From: Dermabacter vaginalis | Lineage (GTDB): Bacteria > Actinomycetota > Actinomycetes > Actinomycetales > Dermabacteraceae | Direction of reading: 5' to 3' | Assembly (NCBI RefSeq): GCF_001678905.1 | Contig: NZ_CP012117.1 | Span: forward strand, 1 to 64,000 | Length of the DNA: 64,000 nucleotides | Shown: positions 36,915 to 45,625 of the stretch, one piece after another | How the letters are laid out: each line of letters begins with the position of its first letter | Position numbering within the stretch: the first letter of the stretch is position 1 | The notes under the pieces: model-generated | Database searches by the model: none | The model's input: the letters and a program-made list of their open reading frames with translations, nothing else | What the model was told of the DNA's origin: nothing | Position numbers and translations under genes: made by a program

Positions 36915-38567
36915 ATGTCTGCACTTGTGTTCGATGCGGTGTCGTTTTCGTTCACGTCGCGCCCCCTCCTTGATCGGGTGAGCTTTCGGGTGGGGGTAGG
37001 CGAGCGTGCATTCCTGGTGGGCCCGAACGGCTGCGGAAAAACGACGCTTTTGAGGCTCGCGCTCGGGGAACTTCTCCCGGATAGTGGCGCGGTTGTGTGG
37101 GAAGGAATGAGGTCCGACGCTCGCCAGCCTCCGTCGGCAGAAAATTTCACGGGGCGCGTAAGTGAGTATTTTGATGAGGCATTCGCACCCGTTCGTGCCC
37201 TTTCTGCGAGATTCGAGCAAGTCACGGCGCACATGGCGCAAGCTGCGGGTGAAAGCTCCGGTGACGTGCGCGAGTATGACGCGCTGCTCGCGGAAATGAC
37301 CGCGCGCGATGTGTGGTCGCTTGAGTCGCGCATCGATGAAGTGCTTGCGGGGCTCGGCCTTCCGATGCTCGCTGGGGAGGGCCGCGATCGTGAAGTGGTA
37401 ACACTTTCCCCCGGTCAGCGCGGGAGGCTCCCGCTCGCGGCGATGCTTATCGCGCGACCCGAGGCGCTCATTCTCGACGAACCCACGAACCACCTCGATG
37501 CGAAAGGCGTGGCCTTCCTCGCCGATACGATTCGCGCGTGGGAAGGGCCGGTGCTGATGACGAGCCATGACCGCGCCTTCATTGAGGAGACCGCGACCGC
37601 GATTTACGACCTGGACATCGCGACCTGGCAAGCCCTTGCGACGGCCGAAGGGCACGATCTGCACGGCGTGTATCGCACCAATGGCGCGTACTCCGCGTTC
37701 CTCGAGGCGAAGCAGAAGGCTCACCGGGCGCACGCCGACATCCACGCCGAGCAGCAGAGCGAGAAGCGGGAGATTCGTGCACACAGGAATGCCGCGCAAT
37801 CGATCGCACGCGGCGGGGTGCGGCTCTCGGAAGCTGAAGGAATGGCGAAGAAGTTTTTTGCCGATCGTGCGCAGGCAACCTCCACGCGGCGAAAGCGAAG
37901 TGACGACAGGCGCCTAGAGGCACTCGAGGAGCGGGAGGTCCGTCGGCCTCGTTCCTACAATCTGACGTTCCCACTGGCGCCCGCGAACCACGCCCCCGGT
38001 CTCGCCCTTTCGGCGCGTGAAGCCGCCGTGCACGGGCGCTTGGCGCCGCTTACCCTCGATCTTTCGCGCGGGGAGCACCTACTCGTGACCGGCAGCAACG
38101 GTGCCGGGAAAACAACCTTTCTCAATTGGATCGCATCGGGAGCCCCGCCCGAAGGAGCAGGGGCGAGCGGCAGTATTTCGAGCGACCGCCCCGTAGGGTT
38201 TGTGCCGCAGCGACTGCCGCGCGTTGTCGACCCCGATTTCACGCGCGAGGTATGGACTGAGGGGGTGGGGGAGCGCGGCGCCGGAATGCTCCACCCCTCG
38301 ATGTGGCACACACGAATCGAGGAGCTTTCAGCGGGCAATCAACGACGCGCCCAGCTTGCCCTCGCGCTTGCCGGGGCGCCGTCGTTCCTCGTGATCGATG
38401 AACCCACCAACTTCCTCGACCTTGCCACCGTCGAAGCGCTTGAGCGGGCCTTCAATGAATGGACGGGGACCCTCATCATTGCGAGCCACGATCGCTGGCT
38501 CATTGAGCATTGGGCGGGGCGGCGGCTCAATCTCGCACCTGCGCCCGCTATTGGTGCTACCGGGTGA
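36915..38567 (+). CDS. ABC-F family ATPase
   Basis: This 550-residue protein has two ABC domains and no membrane segments, the ABC-F hallmark. Domain 1 shows Walker A GPNGCGKTT (about 36-44), the signature LSPGQRGRLPLA and Walker B LILDEPTNHLD. A charged, Lys/Arg-rich interdomain linker spans about 270-330. Domain 2 has TGSNGAGKTT, LSAGNQRRAQLALAL and LVIDEPTNFLD. ABC-F proteins act on the ribosomal E site; some confer antibiotic resistance by target protection. The ATG follows GAGAGGAG. The divergent Eis-type neighbour starts 60 bp away, so the two may share regulation. Resistance function is possible but unproven. Confidence 0.9.
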   Translation: MSALVFDAVSFSFTSRPLLDRVSFRVGVGERAFLVGPNGCGKTTLLRLALGELLPDSGAVVWEGMRSDARQPPSAENFTGRVSEYFDEAFAPVRALSARFEQVTAHMAQAAGESSGDVREYDALLAEMTARDVWSLESRIDEVLAGLGLPMLAGEGRDREVVTLSPGQRGRLPLAAMLIARPEALILDEPTNHLDAKGVAFLADTIRAWEGPVLMTSHDRAFIEETATAIYDLDIATWQALATAEGHDLHGVYRTNGAYSAFLEAKQKAHRAHADIHAEQQSEKREIRAHRNAAQSIARGGVRLSEAEGMAKKFFADRAQATSTRRKRSDDRRLEALEEREVRRPRSYNLTFPLAPANHAPGLALSAREAAVHGRLAPLTLDLSRGEHLLVTGSNGAGKTTFLNWIASGAPPEGAGASGSISSDRPVGFVPQRLPRVVDPDFTREVWTEGVGERGAGMLHPSMWHTRIEELSAGNQRRAQLALALAGAPSFLVIDEPTNFLDLATVEALERAFNEWTGTLIIASHDRWLIEHWAGRRLNLAPAPAIGATG

Positions 38568-38592
38568 GGGTCTAGCTGAGCCGCCGGGTGGA

Positions 38593-38652
38593 AGTGGTGA
38601 AAAATCGCCGTGTCGAAGCCGTATTCGGGTCTAACCGGGTCGTTTTCACCAC
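38593..38652. repeat. Imperfect palindrome, copy B, between convergent genes
   Basis: The left arm AGTGGTGAAAAATCGCC (38593-38609) matches copy A at 5262 base for base. GTGGTGAAAA (38594-38603) pairs with TTTTCACCAC (38643-38652). The spacer differs from copy A in sequence but not in approximate length. It lies between the convergent ABC-F and DUF1801 genes. Confidence 0.6.
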
Positions 38653-38698
38653 CTCGGCCACAGCCGCTCCGTAAGGAGCCAGATTTAGGAGCCAGAGG

Positions 38699-39076
38699 TT
38701 AGGGGCGCCAGAAGGTTGCGACGTCCTTCTTCGTGGCAATTTGGTAGTCGATGAATGCCGCAATCAGCTCGTAATCGACGGGCGTATTCCACGGCTGGCG
38801 GGCAAGCATCGCGGTGCGGTCGGTGCCCCGCTCTTCCATGAAATCTTCGAAATGCTGCATTGTCGCTTTCTCGGGGGACACGGACATATGCATCTTCGCG
38901 GCTGAAAACCCCACGATGAACGTGCCGTGATGCGTGAACATCGGCGTGCTCCACGCGATCCGCATCTCCAGGTCCGGGTACGTCGCCTGCACCCATTCGA
39001 GCACCTCGATCATGCGCTCGCGTTTGGGGCCGTCGGGGATGGTGTCGAGGAATTCATCCAACGTCCTGATCGTCAT
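38699..39076 (-). CDS. DUF1801 domain (YdhG-like) protein
   Basis: This 125-residue protein shows the DUF1801/YdhG fold: WVQATYPDLEMRIAWSTPMFTHHGTFIVGFSAAKMHMSVSPEKATM matches the conserved core with the FSAxKxH motif. Some relatives are called iron chaperones (frataxin-like), but this activity is not established for most members. It is a monocistronic gene convergent with ABC-F. Confidence 0.85.
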   Translation of the reverse strand: MTIRTLDEFLDTIPDGPKRERMIEVLEWVQATYPDLEMRIAWSTPMFTHHGTFIVGFSAAKMHMSVSPEKATMQHFEDFMEERGTDRTAMLARQPWNTPVDYELIAAFIDYQIATKKDVATFWRP

Positions 39077-39216
39077 GACTTCACCCTAGCCGTCAAGGCG
39101 AAATAGAGATACGCGGGGGACGAGTAGGATTGTTGGAACTACGGTTCGCAGGGGCCTCGGGAAGTGGCACTTTCTAGAATGATCGCTGACCATTCATTCC
39201 TGCGAGGAGGAGAAGC

Positions 39217-39639
39217 ATGAATGCACCAAGCGTGCTCTTCGTGTGCGTGAAAAATGGCGGCAAGAGCCAAATGGCGGCAGCACTCATGCGTCACCATGCA
39301 CACGGTGCGATCGAGGTGCATTCAGCGGGCACGAAGCCGGGAACGGCGCTCAATGAAGCTTCTCGCGCGAGCGTGGCAACCGTCGGAGGAAATTTTGACG
39401 GGGAATTCCCGAAGCCGATCGACCCACGCATTCTGCGCGCTGCAGACCGCACCGTCATTGTGGGTGGAGATGCGCACGTCGAACCGATCGAGGGAATGCG
39501 CGGCACGATTGAAAAATGGGATATCGACGAACCATCCCTGCGCGGAATCGAGGGGGAGGAGCGCATGGCCCTCATCCGCGACGATATTGATCGACGCGTG
39601 CGGGCCCTGCTTGCAGAGCTGACCGCAAGCGCCGAGTAA
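39217..39639 (+). CDS. Arsenate reductase/arsenate-mycothiol transferase-like low-molecular-weight phosphatase
   Basis: This 140-residue protein of the LMW phosphatase fold has the P-loop CVKNGGKS (residues 10-17), where the usual Arg is Lys, as in actinobacterial ArsC proteins that join arsenate to mycothiol. The catalytic Cys10 is present, and the acid loop is WDIDEPS (about 108-114). AGGAGG precedes the ATG, and a -10-like TAGAAT occurs at 39175 followed by a weak GAATG/CATTC inverted repeat that might bind a regulator. The Acr3 gene follows after 15 bp; together they detoxify arsenate. No arsR is seen next to them. Confidence 0.88.
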   Translation: MNAPSVLFVCVKNGGKSQMAAALMRHHAHGAIEVHSAGTKPGTALNEASRASVATVGGNFDGEFPKPIDPRILRAADRTVIVGGDAHVEPIEGMRGTIEKWDIDEPSLRGIEGEERMALIRDDIDRRVRALLAELTASAE

Positions 39640-39654
39640 GCGAAAGGAATAATT

Positions 39655-40740
39655 GTGCAGGATAGCGCCGCACCCCGACTGTCCATCCTTGACCGCCTTT
39701 TGCCGCTTTTCATACTTGCCGCGATGGTCGTGGGAATTGCGCTGAGCGTGTGGGTTCCGCAAACCGCGGAGGTGCTCAACCACGTAAAAATTAGCGACAT
39801 TTCGCTTCCGATCGCTCTCGGCCTCCTCGTCATGATGTACCCGCCTCTTGCGAAGGTGCGGTTTGAAAAAGCGAGACAAATCGTCCGCGACAGGCGGCTC
39901 ATGATCCTCTCGCTGCTCCTCAACTGGGTGGTGGGCCCACTCGTGATGTTCGCACTAGCGTGGGTGTTCCTACCGAATGAACCAGAGCTTCGAACGGGCC
40001 TTGTGATCGTGGGTCTCGCGCGCTGTATTGCAATGGTGCTGGTGTGGAGCGATCTTTCGTGCGCGGACCGTGAAGCTACGGCCGTGCTCGTAGCGATCAA
40101 TTCCGTGTTCCAGCTCGTCATGTTCTCGGTTCTCGGCTGGTTTTACCTGCAGGTCCTGCCCGGGTGGTTGGGGCTAGATACCGCCAGTGTGCACTTCTCC
40201 TTCGCGGCGATCGCGAAAAGCGTGCTCATTTTCCTCGGCATCCCGCTCGCCCTCGGCGTGCTTTCACGCATCCTCGGTGAGCGATACAAAGGCCGGGAAT
40301 GGTTCGAGCACTCCTTCCTCCCGAAGGTCTCGCCACTCGCGATGATCGGGTTGCTCTACACGATCGTGGTGCTGTTTTGCCTCCAGGGCCGGCAGATCTT
40401 GCAGCACCCCTGGAGCGTCGCAAGTGTTGCCTTGCCACTGCTCGCCTATTTCGTGCTCATGTTTGGAATCTCGCTTATCGCCGCCCGCGCATCGGGCATG
40501 AACTATGCGCAGAGTGCCTCCACGGCTTTCACCGCCGCCGGAAACAATTTCGAGCTCGCGATCGCCGTGACAATCGGAACCTTCGGGGCGGCATCCTCCG
40601 AGGCTCTCGCGGGCACGATCGGTCCGATGGTGGAGATTCCCGTGCTGGTCGCGCTCGTGTACGTGATGCGCGCTGTGGGGCCTCGCCTTTTCCCTGGGGA
40701 TCCGACGCTACCGCGCGTCTCGCACGGCAGTCGGGCTTGA
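39655..40740 (+). CDS. Acr3-type arsenite efflux transporter
   Basis: This 361-residue membrane protein has about ten hydrophobic segments, starting at a GTG after AAAGGAAT. It has the Acr3/BASS signatures: MMYPPLAKV, LNWVVGPLVMFALAWVFL, GLARCIAMVLVWSDLSCADREATAVLVAINS (with the functional Cys) and TAAGNNFELAIAVTIGTFG. It exports arsenite produced by the ArsC-like enzyme encoded just upstream. The reversed order (reductase first) and the missing ArsR are slightly unusual. Confidence 0.95.
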   Translation: MQDSAAPRLSILDRLLPLFILAAMVVGIALSVWVPQTAEVLNHVKISDISLPIALGLLVMMYPPLAKVRFEKARQIVRDRRLMILSLLLNWVVGPLVMFALAWVFLPNEPELRTGLVIVGLARCIAMVLVWSDLSCADREATAVLVAINSVFQLVMFSVLGWFYLQVLPGWLGLDTASVHFSFAAIAKSVLIFLGIPLALGVLSRILGERYKGREWFEHSFLPKVSPLAMIGLLYTIVVLFCLQGRQILQHPWSVASVALPLLAYFVLMFGISLIAARASGMNYAQSASTAFTAAGNNFELAIAVTIGTFGAASSEALAGTIGPMVEIPVLVALVYVMRAVGPRLFPGDPTLPRVSHGSRA

Positions 40741-40768
40741 GCGCCCGGAGCCTGTCGCCGCGGCGCGG

Positions 40769-42430
40769 TTAGTGGGTGGAGTTGGCCTGGATTTCGCGCA
40801 AGCTGTGCATGAGGGAGCGTTGGTCGATCCCGAACGTGTCGTGAATTGCGCGGTAGTGGGTGTAGATCTCGTTGTAGGCCTCGTGGGCGGTGGGGTTGGG
40901 CCGGTAAACGGTCGCGATCGCTGACTCGGCTTTGCCGGCGCTGTCCCAGGTCAGTTCACCTGCGGCGATCGCGCCGTGGAGGGCCGCGCCGAGGGCGGAG
41001 GTGTTCGCGGAGGAAGACACCTCGACCGGCATTCCGATGACGTCGGCCAGGATCTGCATGAGTAGGGGGCTCTTGGCGGGGATTCCGCCGCATACGATGA
41101 AGCGGTTGATAGGAACCTCAGCCTCTTCAAATGCTTCGAGGATGATCCGTTGACCGAAGGCCGCACCTTCGAGGAGCGCACGGTAAATGTGGTAGTCGCG
41201 CGTGTCGAGGGTGAGCCCGACGATAGCCCCGGAGAGGTTCGAGTCAATGAGCGTGGAGCGGTTGCCGTTCATCCAATCCAGGACGATGAGGCCAGAGCCG
41301 CCGGGTTGCAGGGCCTGGGCTTTCGACTCCAGGACCTCGAAGGTGGAGGTCGCGGAAATGGAGGCAAGGTCGGCGATGTCGGCCGAGGTCATGTTGCGGG
41401 CGAACCACCCGAAGGTGTCGCCGAAGCCCGCTTGGCCCGCTTCGTAAGCCCAGTGGTTAGGCAGGATGCCGTTCTTGACGACTCCCTGGATTCCCCGCGG
41501 GGTGCGGTGTTCTTTGGAAACGACGAGGTTGCACACGCTCGTACCCATGACGGCGACCATGGTTCCGGGCAGGGCGGCGCCAGCACCGAGGAAGGCGGCA
41601 TGCGCATCGATGTTGCCGGCGGCAACGGTGACGTGAGTGTCGAGCCCGAGCCGCGTGGCCCACTCAGAGGTGAGCGTCCCGGCGCTTTCGCCCGGGTTGA
41701 GGAATTCGTGCCCCAGTTTGTCGAGAACGCCCGCGAAGCCGGGTTCGAGCGAATTGAGGAACTCGGGGGAGGGGTAGCCCCCTGCTTCTTCGCGGTAGTT
41801 GCCTTTGAAGCCTGCGACGGACGCTCCGCGCACCTCCGTGCCCACGAGCGTCGAGACGATCCAATCCTCTTGCTCGATGATGCGCGAGGTAGCGTCGTAC
41901 ACCTCTCGATCGTCGCGGAGGGTTTGCAGAGCTTTCGGAAGCACCCATTCGGATGAAAGGCGCCCACCGTATTGCGGCAGGAAGAGGCCACCTTCGGCTT
42001 CGGCAGCGCGGTTGATTTCTTCGGCGTGGCTTTGCGCGGCGTGATGCTTCCACAGCCGCGCGTAGGCCAGCGGGTGCTTCTTCCAGCGCGGGGAGCGCGA
42101 GAGTGGAGCCAGGTCGTCGTCTGTCAGCACGATCGTGCAGGCGGTGGTGTCAACACCGAGGCCAACGATCTTCTCAGGATCCACCCCGCTTCGGTCGACA
42201 ACGGCGCGCACGACCTTTTCGAGGGCGACGAGGTAATCGTCGGGATCCTGCAGTGCGGTGTTGGGGGCGAGCTTTTCCCCCGAGGCGGCGAGCGTTTCGG
42301 TCATCACGCCGTGTTCGTAGAGGTGGGCCGCGGTTTCGATTTCCGCGCGATCGGCAAGCCGCACCAAGACTGAACGTGCGGATTCGGTTCCGAAGTCGAC
42401 GCCGATCGCGTATGTGCTGCTTTCTGCCAT
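40769..42430 (-). CDS. araB: Ribulokinase
   Basis: This 553-residue FGGY-family kinase phosphorylates L-ribulose in the arabinose pathway. The ATG at 42430 follows GAGGAG; the frame extends upstream without conservation. The N-terminal GVDFGTESARSVLV is typical of AraB rather than xylulokinase. Further motifs are GLGVDTTACTIVLTD, GNIDAHAAFLGAG and the C-terminal CGGIPAKSPLLMQILADVIGMPVEV. araA and araD are not in the window, so the kinase is an orphan here or works with genes elsewhere. It is divergent from a SorC-family regulator with shared operators. Confidence 0.9.
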   Translation of the reverse strand: MAESSTYAIGVDFGTESARSVLVRLADRAEIETAAHLYEHGVMTETLAASGEKLAPNTALQDPDDYLVALEKVVRAVVDRSGVDPEKIVGLGVDTTACTIVLTDDDLAPLSRSPRWKKHPLAYARLWKHHAAQSHAEEINRAAEAEGGLFLPQYGGRLSSEWVLPKALQTLRDDREVYDATSRIIEQEDWIVSTLVGTEVRGASVAGFKGNYREEAGGYPSPEFLNSLEPGFAGVLDKLGHEFLNPGESAGTLTSEWATRLGLDTHVTVAAGNIDAHAAFLGAGAALPGTMVAVMGTSVCNLVVSKEHRTPRGIQGVVKNGILPNHWAYEAGQAGFGDTFGWFARNMTSADIADLASISATSTFEVLESKAQALQPGGSGLIVLDWMNGNRSTLIDSNLSGAIVGLTLDTRDYHIYRALLEGAAFGQRIILEAFEEAEVPINRFIVCGGIPAKSPLLMQILADVIGMPVEVSSSANTSALGAALHGAIAAGELTWDSAGKAESAIATVYRPNPTAHEAYNEIYTHYRAIHDTFGIDQRSLMHSLREIQANSTH

Positions 42431-42498
42431 GTCACTCCTCTTCGAGTGGGTGTGTGCGGGGGCCTCGGGCGGGTGGCCCGCTGCCCCGGCGTAACGTA

Positions 42499-42534
42499 TG
42501 CTCAAATGAGCGCCCTCGGCTGCTCACATGAGCA
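42499..42534. promoter_or_regulatory. Paired palindromic operators between araB and the SorC regulator
   Basis: Two near-identical palindromes, TGCTCAAATGAGCG (42499-42512) and TGCTCACATGAGCA (42521-42534), have centres 22 bp apart, so they lie on the same face of the helix. They sit between the divergent kinase and regulator genes. Binding by the SorC-family protein is inferred from position and symmetry. Confidence 0.75.
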
Positions 42535-42630
42535 CAGTAGTCCTTAGTGTGACCCATGTCAATCACGGTAAAGTGCGTGGAGCAGGCCAGGCGCCTGACC
42601 AGACCAGGACGTTTGAGGAGAGAGGCACCG

Positions 42631-43560
42631 ATGGATGCCGAGTTGCCCGAGCCGCAATTGATTGCGTCTCTCGCGCGCCGCCACTACCTCGAAGACGTCT
42701 CCAAGGTGCAGCTCGCCAAAGAGTTCGGCATCTCGCGGTTTCGCATCGCTCGGCTCCTGGCCAAGGGCCGCGAAGAAGGCATCATTCGCCTTGAGATCAT
42801 CGATCCTTCCACTGACCTGCCCATGCTCTCCGAGCCCCTCGCGAGCCACCTCGGCCTCCGCTACGTGCGGGTAATCGGCTCCAACGGCACAGACACCGAC
42901 GTGCGCACGCAGCTCGGATCAATGGGAGCGCAACTGCTCGGCGAACTCGTGAAACCCGGGGATAACCTGGGCCTCGGGTGGGGGCGGACGGTGGCCGAGG
43001 TCGCGAAGAACCTCCGACACCTTCCTCCCATCACCGTCATCCAGATTTCTGGCGCCCTAGCGGCCGCACATGCGTCGTCGCCAATCGACAACATCCGCGA
43101 GGCTGTTCTCAGCGCCAACGGCTACATCCACGACCTCCCGGTTCCCTTCTACGTGCGTTCGCCCGAAATGCGCCGCCAGCTCTTCGAAACCCACTCCTAT
43201 GTGCGCGGGCAATTCGAACACCTTGACACGGCCCTCGTGTCGATCGGCTCATGGGAACACAAAGAAACGCAGCTCTATCGCGAATTCCCGCCCTCGGTGA
43301 GGGCACGGCTCGATCAGGTCAAGCCCGCCGGCGAACTCGCAGGCATCTGGTTTGACGAGACCGGCAGGGTCCTCGCTCCCGAAGTCACCAGAATGTGCAT
43401 GACTCTCGAAACTCACCACTTGAGCCAAACCCCCCGCGTCATTGCGGTCGCCGCGGGGGCAAAGAAAGTGTCGGCCATTCTCGGTGCGGCTCGCACCGGC
43501 CTCATCACGGGCCTTGTGACCGACCGCGACACGGCCGAGGCTCTTCTCGACGCGCATTAG
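42631..43560 (+). CDS. SorC/DeoR-type sugar-binding transcriptional regulator
   Basis: This 309-residue protein runs from the ATG at 42631, preceded by GAGGAGAG; the frame opens at 42556 without conservation. The N-terminal helix-turn-helix is LARRHYLEDVSKVQLAKEFGISRFRIARLLAKGREEGII. Residues about 60-309 form the SorC sugar-binding domain with GLGWGRTVAEVA, SIGSWEHKETQ and the conserved AAGAKKVSAILGAARTGLITGLVTD. It is likely to sense a phosphorylated sugar and control itself and the divergent ribulokinase gene through the paired palindromes. Confidence 0.9.
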   Translation: MDAELPEPQLIASLARRHYLEDVSKVQLAKEFGISRFRIARLLAKGREEGIIRLEIIDPSTDLPMLSEPLASHLGLRYVRVIGSNGTDTDVRTQLGSMGAQLLGELVKPGDNLGLGWGRTVAEVAKNLRHLPPITVIQISGALAAAHASSPIDNIREAVLSANGYIHDLPVPFYVRSPEMRRQLFETHSYVRGQFEHLDTALVSIGSWEHKETQLYREFPPSVRARLDQVKPAGELAGIWFDETGRVLAPEVTRMCMTLETHHLSQTPRVIAVAAGAKKVSAILGAARTGLITGLVTDRDTAEALLDAH

Positions 43561-43623
43561 GGCGAGCGAGGCTGCCCGGTAACGTAGATGCAGACAGTAT
43601 CGTTACCGCGCCCTGGAGCTGCC

Positions 43624-43836
43624 ATGCCGAAGCCTCTCGTTCTTTCCGATATCCGCAATCGCGCGGGCGCGTTTGTGTCGGATTGGCGTGATGCGGAGGG
43701 TTATGAGAAGGGCGAGGCTCAGGAGTTTGTGCGCGGACTTCTTCGATGCTTCGGTATTAGTGGCCGTACGGCCGCCGTATACGAGAAGCGCGGTGGACCT
43801 GCCCTGAAGGGCATTCGTTCAAGGCTCGCATCCTAG
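43624..43836 (+). pseudogene. 5' fragment of an MmeI-like (type IIL) DNA methyltransferase gene
   Basis: The first ~56 residues (MPKPLVLSDIRNRAGAFVSD...YEKGEAQEFVRGLLRCFGISGR...YEKR) match the start of the large fused methyltransferase/restriction family of MmeI type (about 900 residues). After about 43,790 the frame continues for 14 meaningless codons to a stop while a zinc-ribbon frame takes over. GGAG lies before the ATG. The matching middle part of such a gene appears at 63,382, so I interpret this as the severed N-terminus of a gene broken by the island. Family assignment rests on remembered motifs and is good, not certain. Confidence 0.7.
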
Positions 43837-44927
43837 ATGTCACGAATGACTATTTCTCCTGTCCTGAGTGTCAGGAGATCCGGCGGGTCGCCTGGGAAGA
43901 GAAAAGAGCTTCTTTTGCAGGTAAGACTATCGCTGATGTACCCGAGCTGTTGGCCGCTTGGGACGACGACCTCCCTCCTGAGGGTGTTCGAGTCGACGAG
44001 AACCACTGGGGTTCGGGTTATAGATTCCGGTGTCCTGCTGGTCACCGAAACACGCGTCAACCTCTCAGCTATCTGTTTGGGGGCTGTTCTGCTTGCAAGG
44101 CAATTAAGACCAGGAAAGCAAATGCGGATGCTGCGGCAGCCGATCCCTCCGCGAGTAGGTTGACACCAGAGATCAGCAGCCAGTGGCACCCCACCAAGAA
44201 TGGCAATTTGCGCCTTGCGGACGTCTCTCCCGAGTCCCGTCGCATGGTCTGGTGGCGTGACCCCGTCTGCGGACATGAGTTCCAAGCCACTCCCCGAGAA
44301 CGCGATAAATATGAGCGGTGGCGCTGCCCGGTGTGCCATACAATCCTTGATTCGCTGGCATACCACTATCCAGAGGTTGCCGAGGAATGGTCGCCAGACA
44401 ATCCGCTCTCGCCGTGGGAGATCCGTCCGAACACCTCGCAACTGGCTGAGCCACCCCTTTGGGTATGCAAAAACGATCCGGCTCATGTGTGGCGAGCCAT
44501 GCCCGCAGCGCGAGTCAATGGGTCGCAATGCCCGGAGTGCATCGAAACAGGAAAATCACGGATCGAGACCGAGTACTATTCAGCAGCTCTTGCGCACTGG
44601 GGAAATGCGAAATCTGGTTCCCGCATTCATTCCGCAAAGTTCCAGACTCACTCCTCCTGGACTGTTGATATTTGCGTGGATCTTCCATCCGGGAAACGAT
44701 TCGCCATCGAATATGGCGGCTCGTACTGGCATCGCAACAAAGCGGACGTTGATCGCGTCAAGACCTTAGATCTCCTAGCAGATGGGTTCCTTGTTGTTCG
44801 ACTCCGTGAAGCCCCACTCCCTTCGCTGAACATCGCACACCCGAACTACCGTGAAATCACCGTGTACTCCGGCGCCCAAAACCCTGTACACAATGTCGCA
44901 GTTATTGCTGAGACGATCAGTTCTTGA
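43786..44927 (+). CDS. 5'-truncated zinc-ribbon (DUF4379) protein with Vsr-like endonuclease domain
   Basis: The frame begins in mid-domain with WTCPEGHSFKARIL...CPEC and has no ATG or GTG; TTG at 43950 is the only plausible internal start. Several zinc-ribbon repeats follow (CPAGH...CSAC, DPVCGHEF...CPVC, NDPAHVW...CPEC) with the W-HPTKNG and EEWSPDNP spacers of DUF4379. The C-terminal ~90 residues (WTVDICVDLPSGKRFAIEYGGSYWHRNK...DGFLVVRLREAP) look like a Vsr/PD-(D/E)xK nuclease with E-Y-x-G-x-(Y/F)-W-H. Such proteins are found in mobile DNA as likely nicking or homing nucleases. It abuts the broken methyltransferase, and activity is doubtful with the first ribbon lacking a start. Confidence 0.75.
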
Positions 44928-45590
44928 GTGTGATCGCCTGCGACCTTGCGTCCCTGAATGTGGAGGTAATGGTGGAGTCGACGCTGATTTTGGCGTGGTC
45001 GACGAGGGTGTGCCATAGGTATGGGGTGAACTCGATGTGGTCGATGTCGAGTTTGTCGAGTTCTTCCTGGTAGTGGCAGTAGGCGGCTTGCTGGTTGTCG
45101 AGGTCGCTGATCTGGTCGAGGAGCCGGTGGTACTCCTCTAGGAGGGTGGCGTGTTTGCTGGTGAGTTTGTCGAAGCGGCTCTGGTATTCGGCCTGGTCTT
45201 GGGCGATGCGGGCGTTGCGGGCTATCAGCGCGTCGATCGTCTCGGCGGTCGCACCGACGCGCGCGAAGAGTTGGTCGGTTTCGATATGAAGGTCGGTGGA
45301 GTCCAGTTCGGCTCGTACGGCCTTGTCGACCAGCTCGTCGACCTGGTCCCGGCTGGCGAGGAAGTGGTGGACGGCGTCGAGGAACGCGGTGGTGATTTGT
45401 TCGTCGCTGACGTGAGGGGGTCGCACACGGGGTTCCACCTGCGTATTTGTGGTTGCACTGCCAGATGCGTTTTTCGTATTTGGTGCCGGCATGCCAGGTT
45501 TTCGACCCGTACCAGACCCCGCACTAGGCGCACCTGATTTTGCCGGAGAACGTGGGGTCTGCTGAGGGGTTGGTTGACTCCTGTCCACTC
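44917..45590 (-). pseudogene. Remnant of a large serine recombinase (C-terminal half)
   Basis: The - strand encodes the recombinase zinc-ribbon (TFSGKIRC then an in-frame TAG, then YGSKTWHAGTKYEKRIWQCNHKYAGG). A frameshift follows and then the helical C-terminal domain (HVSDEQITTAFLDAVHHFL to SQAITLKN). The same motifs in the same order occur in the intact recombinase at 52132-53718, so it is a diverged relative. The catalytic N-terminal domain is absent. It is non-functional. Confidence 0.85.
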
Positions 45591-45625
45591 GTGCATGCGG
45601 GTGGGGTGAAGGAGAATGATTAGTG

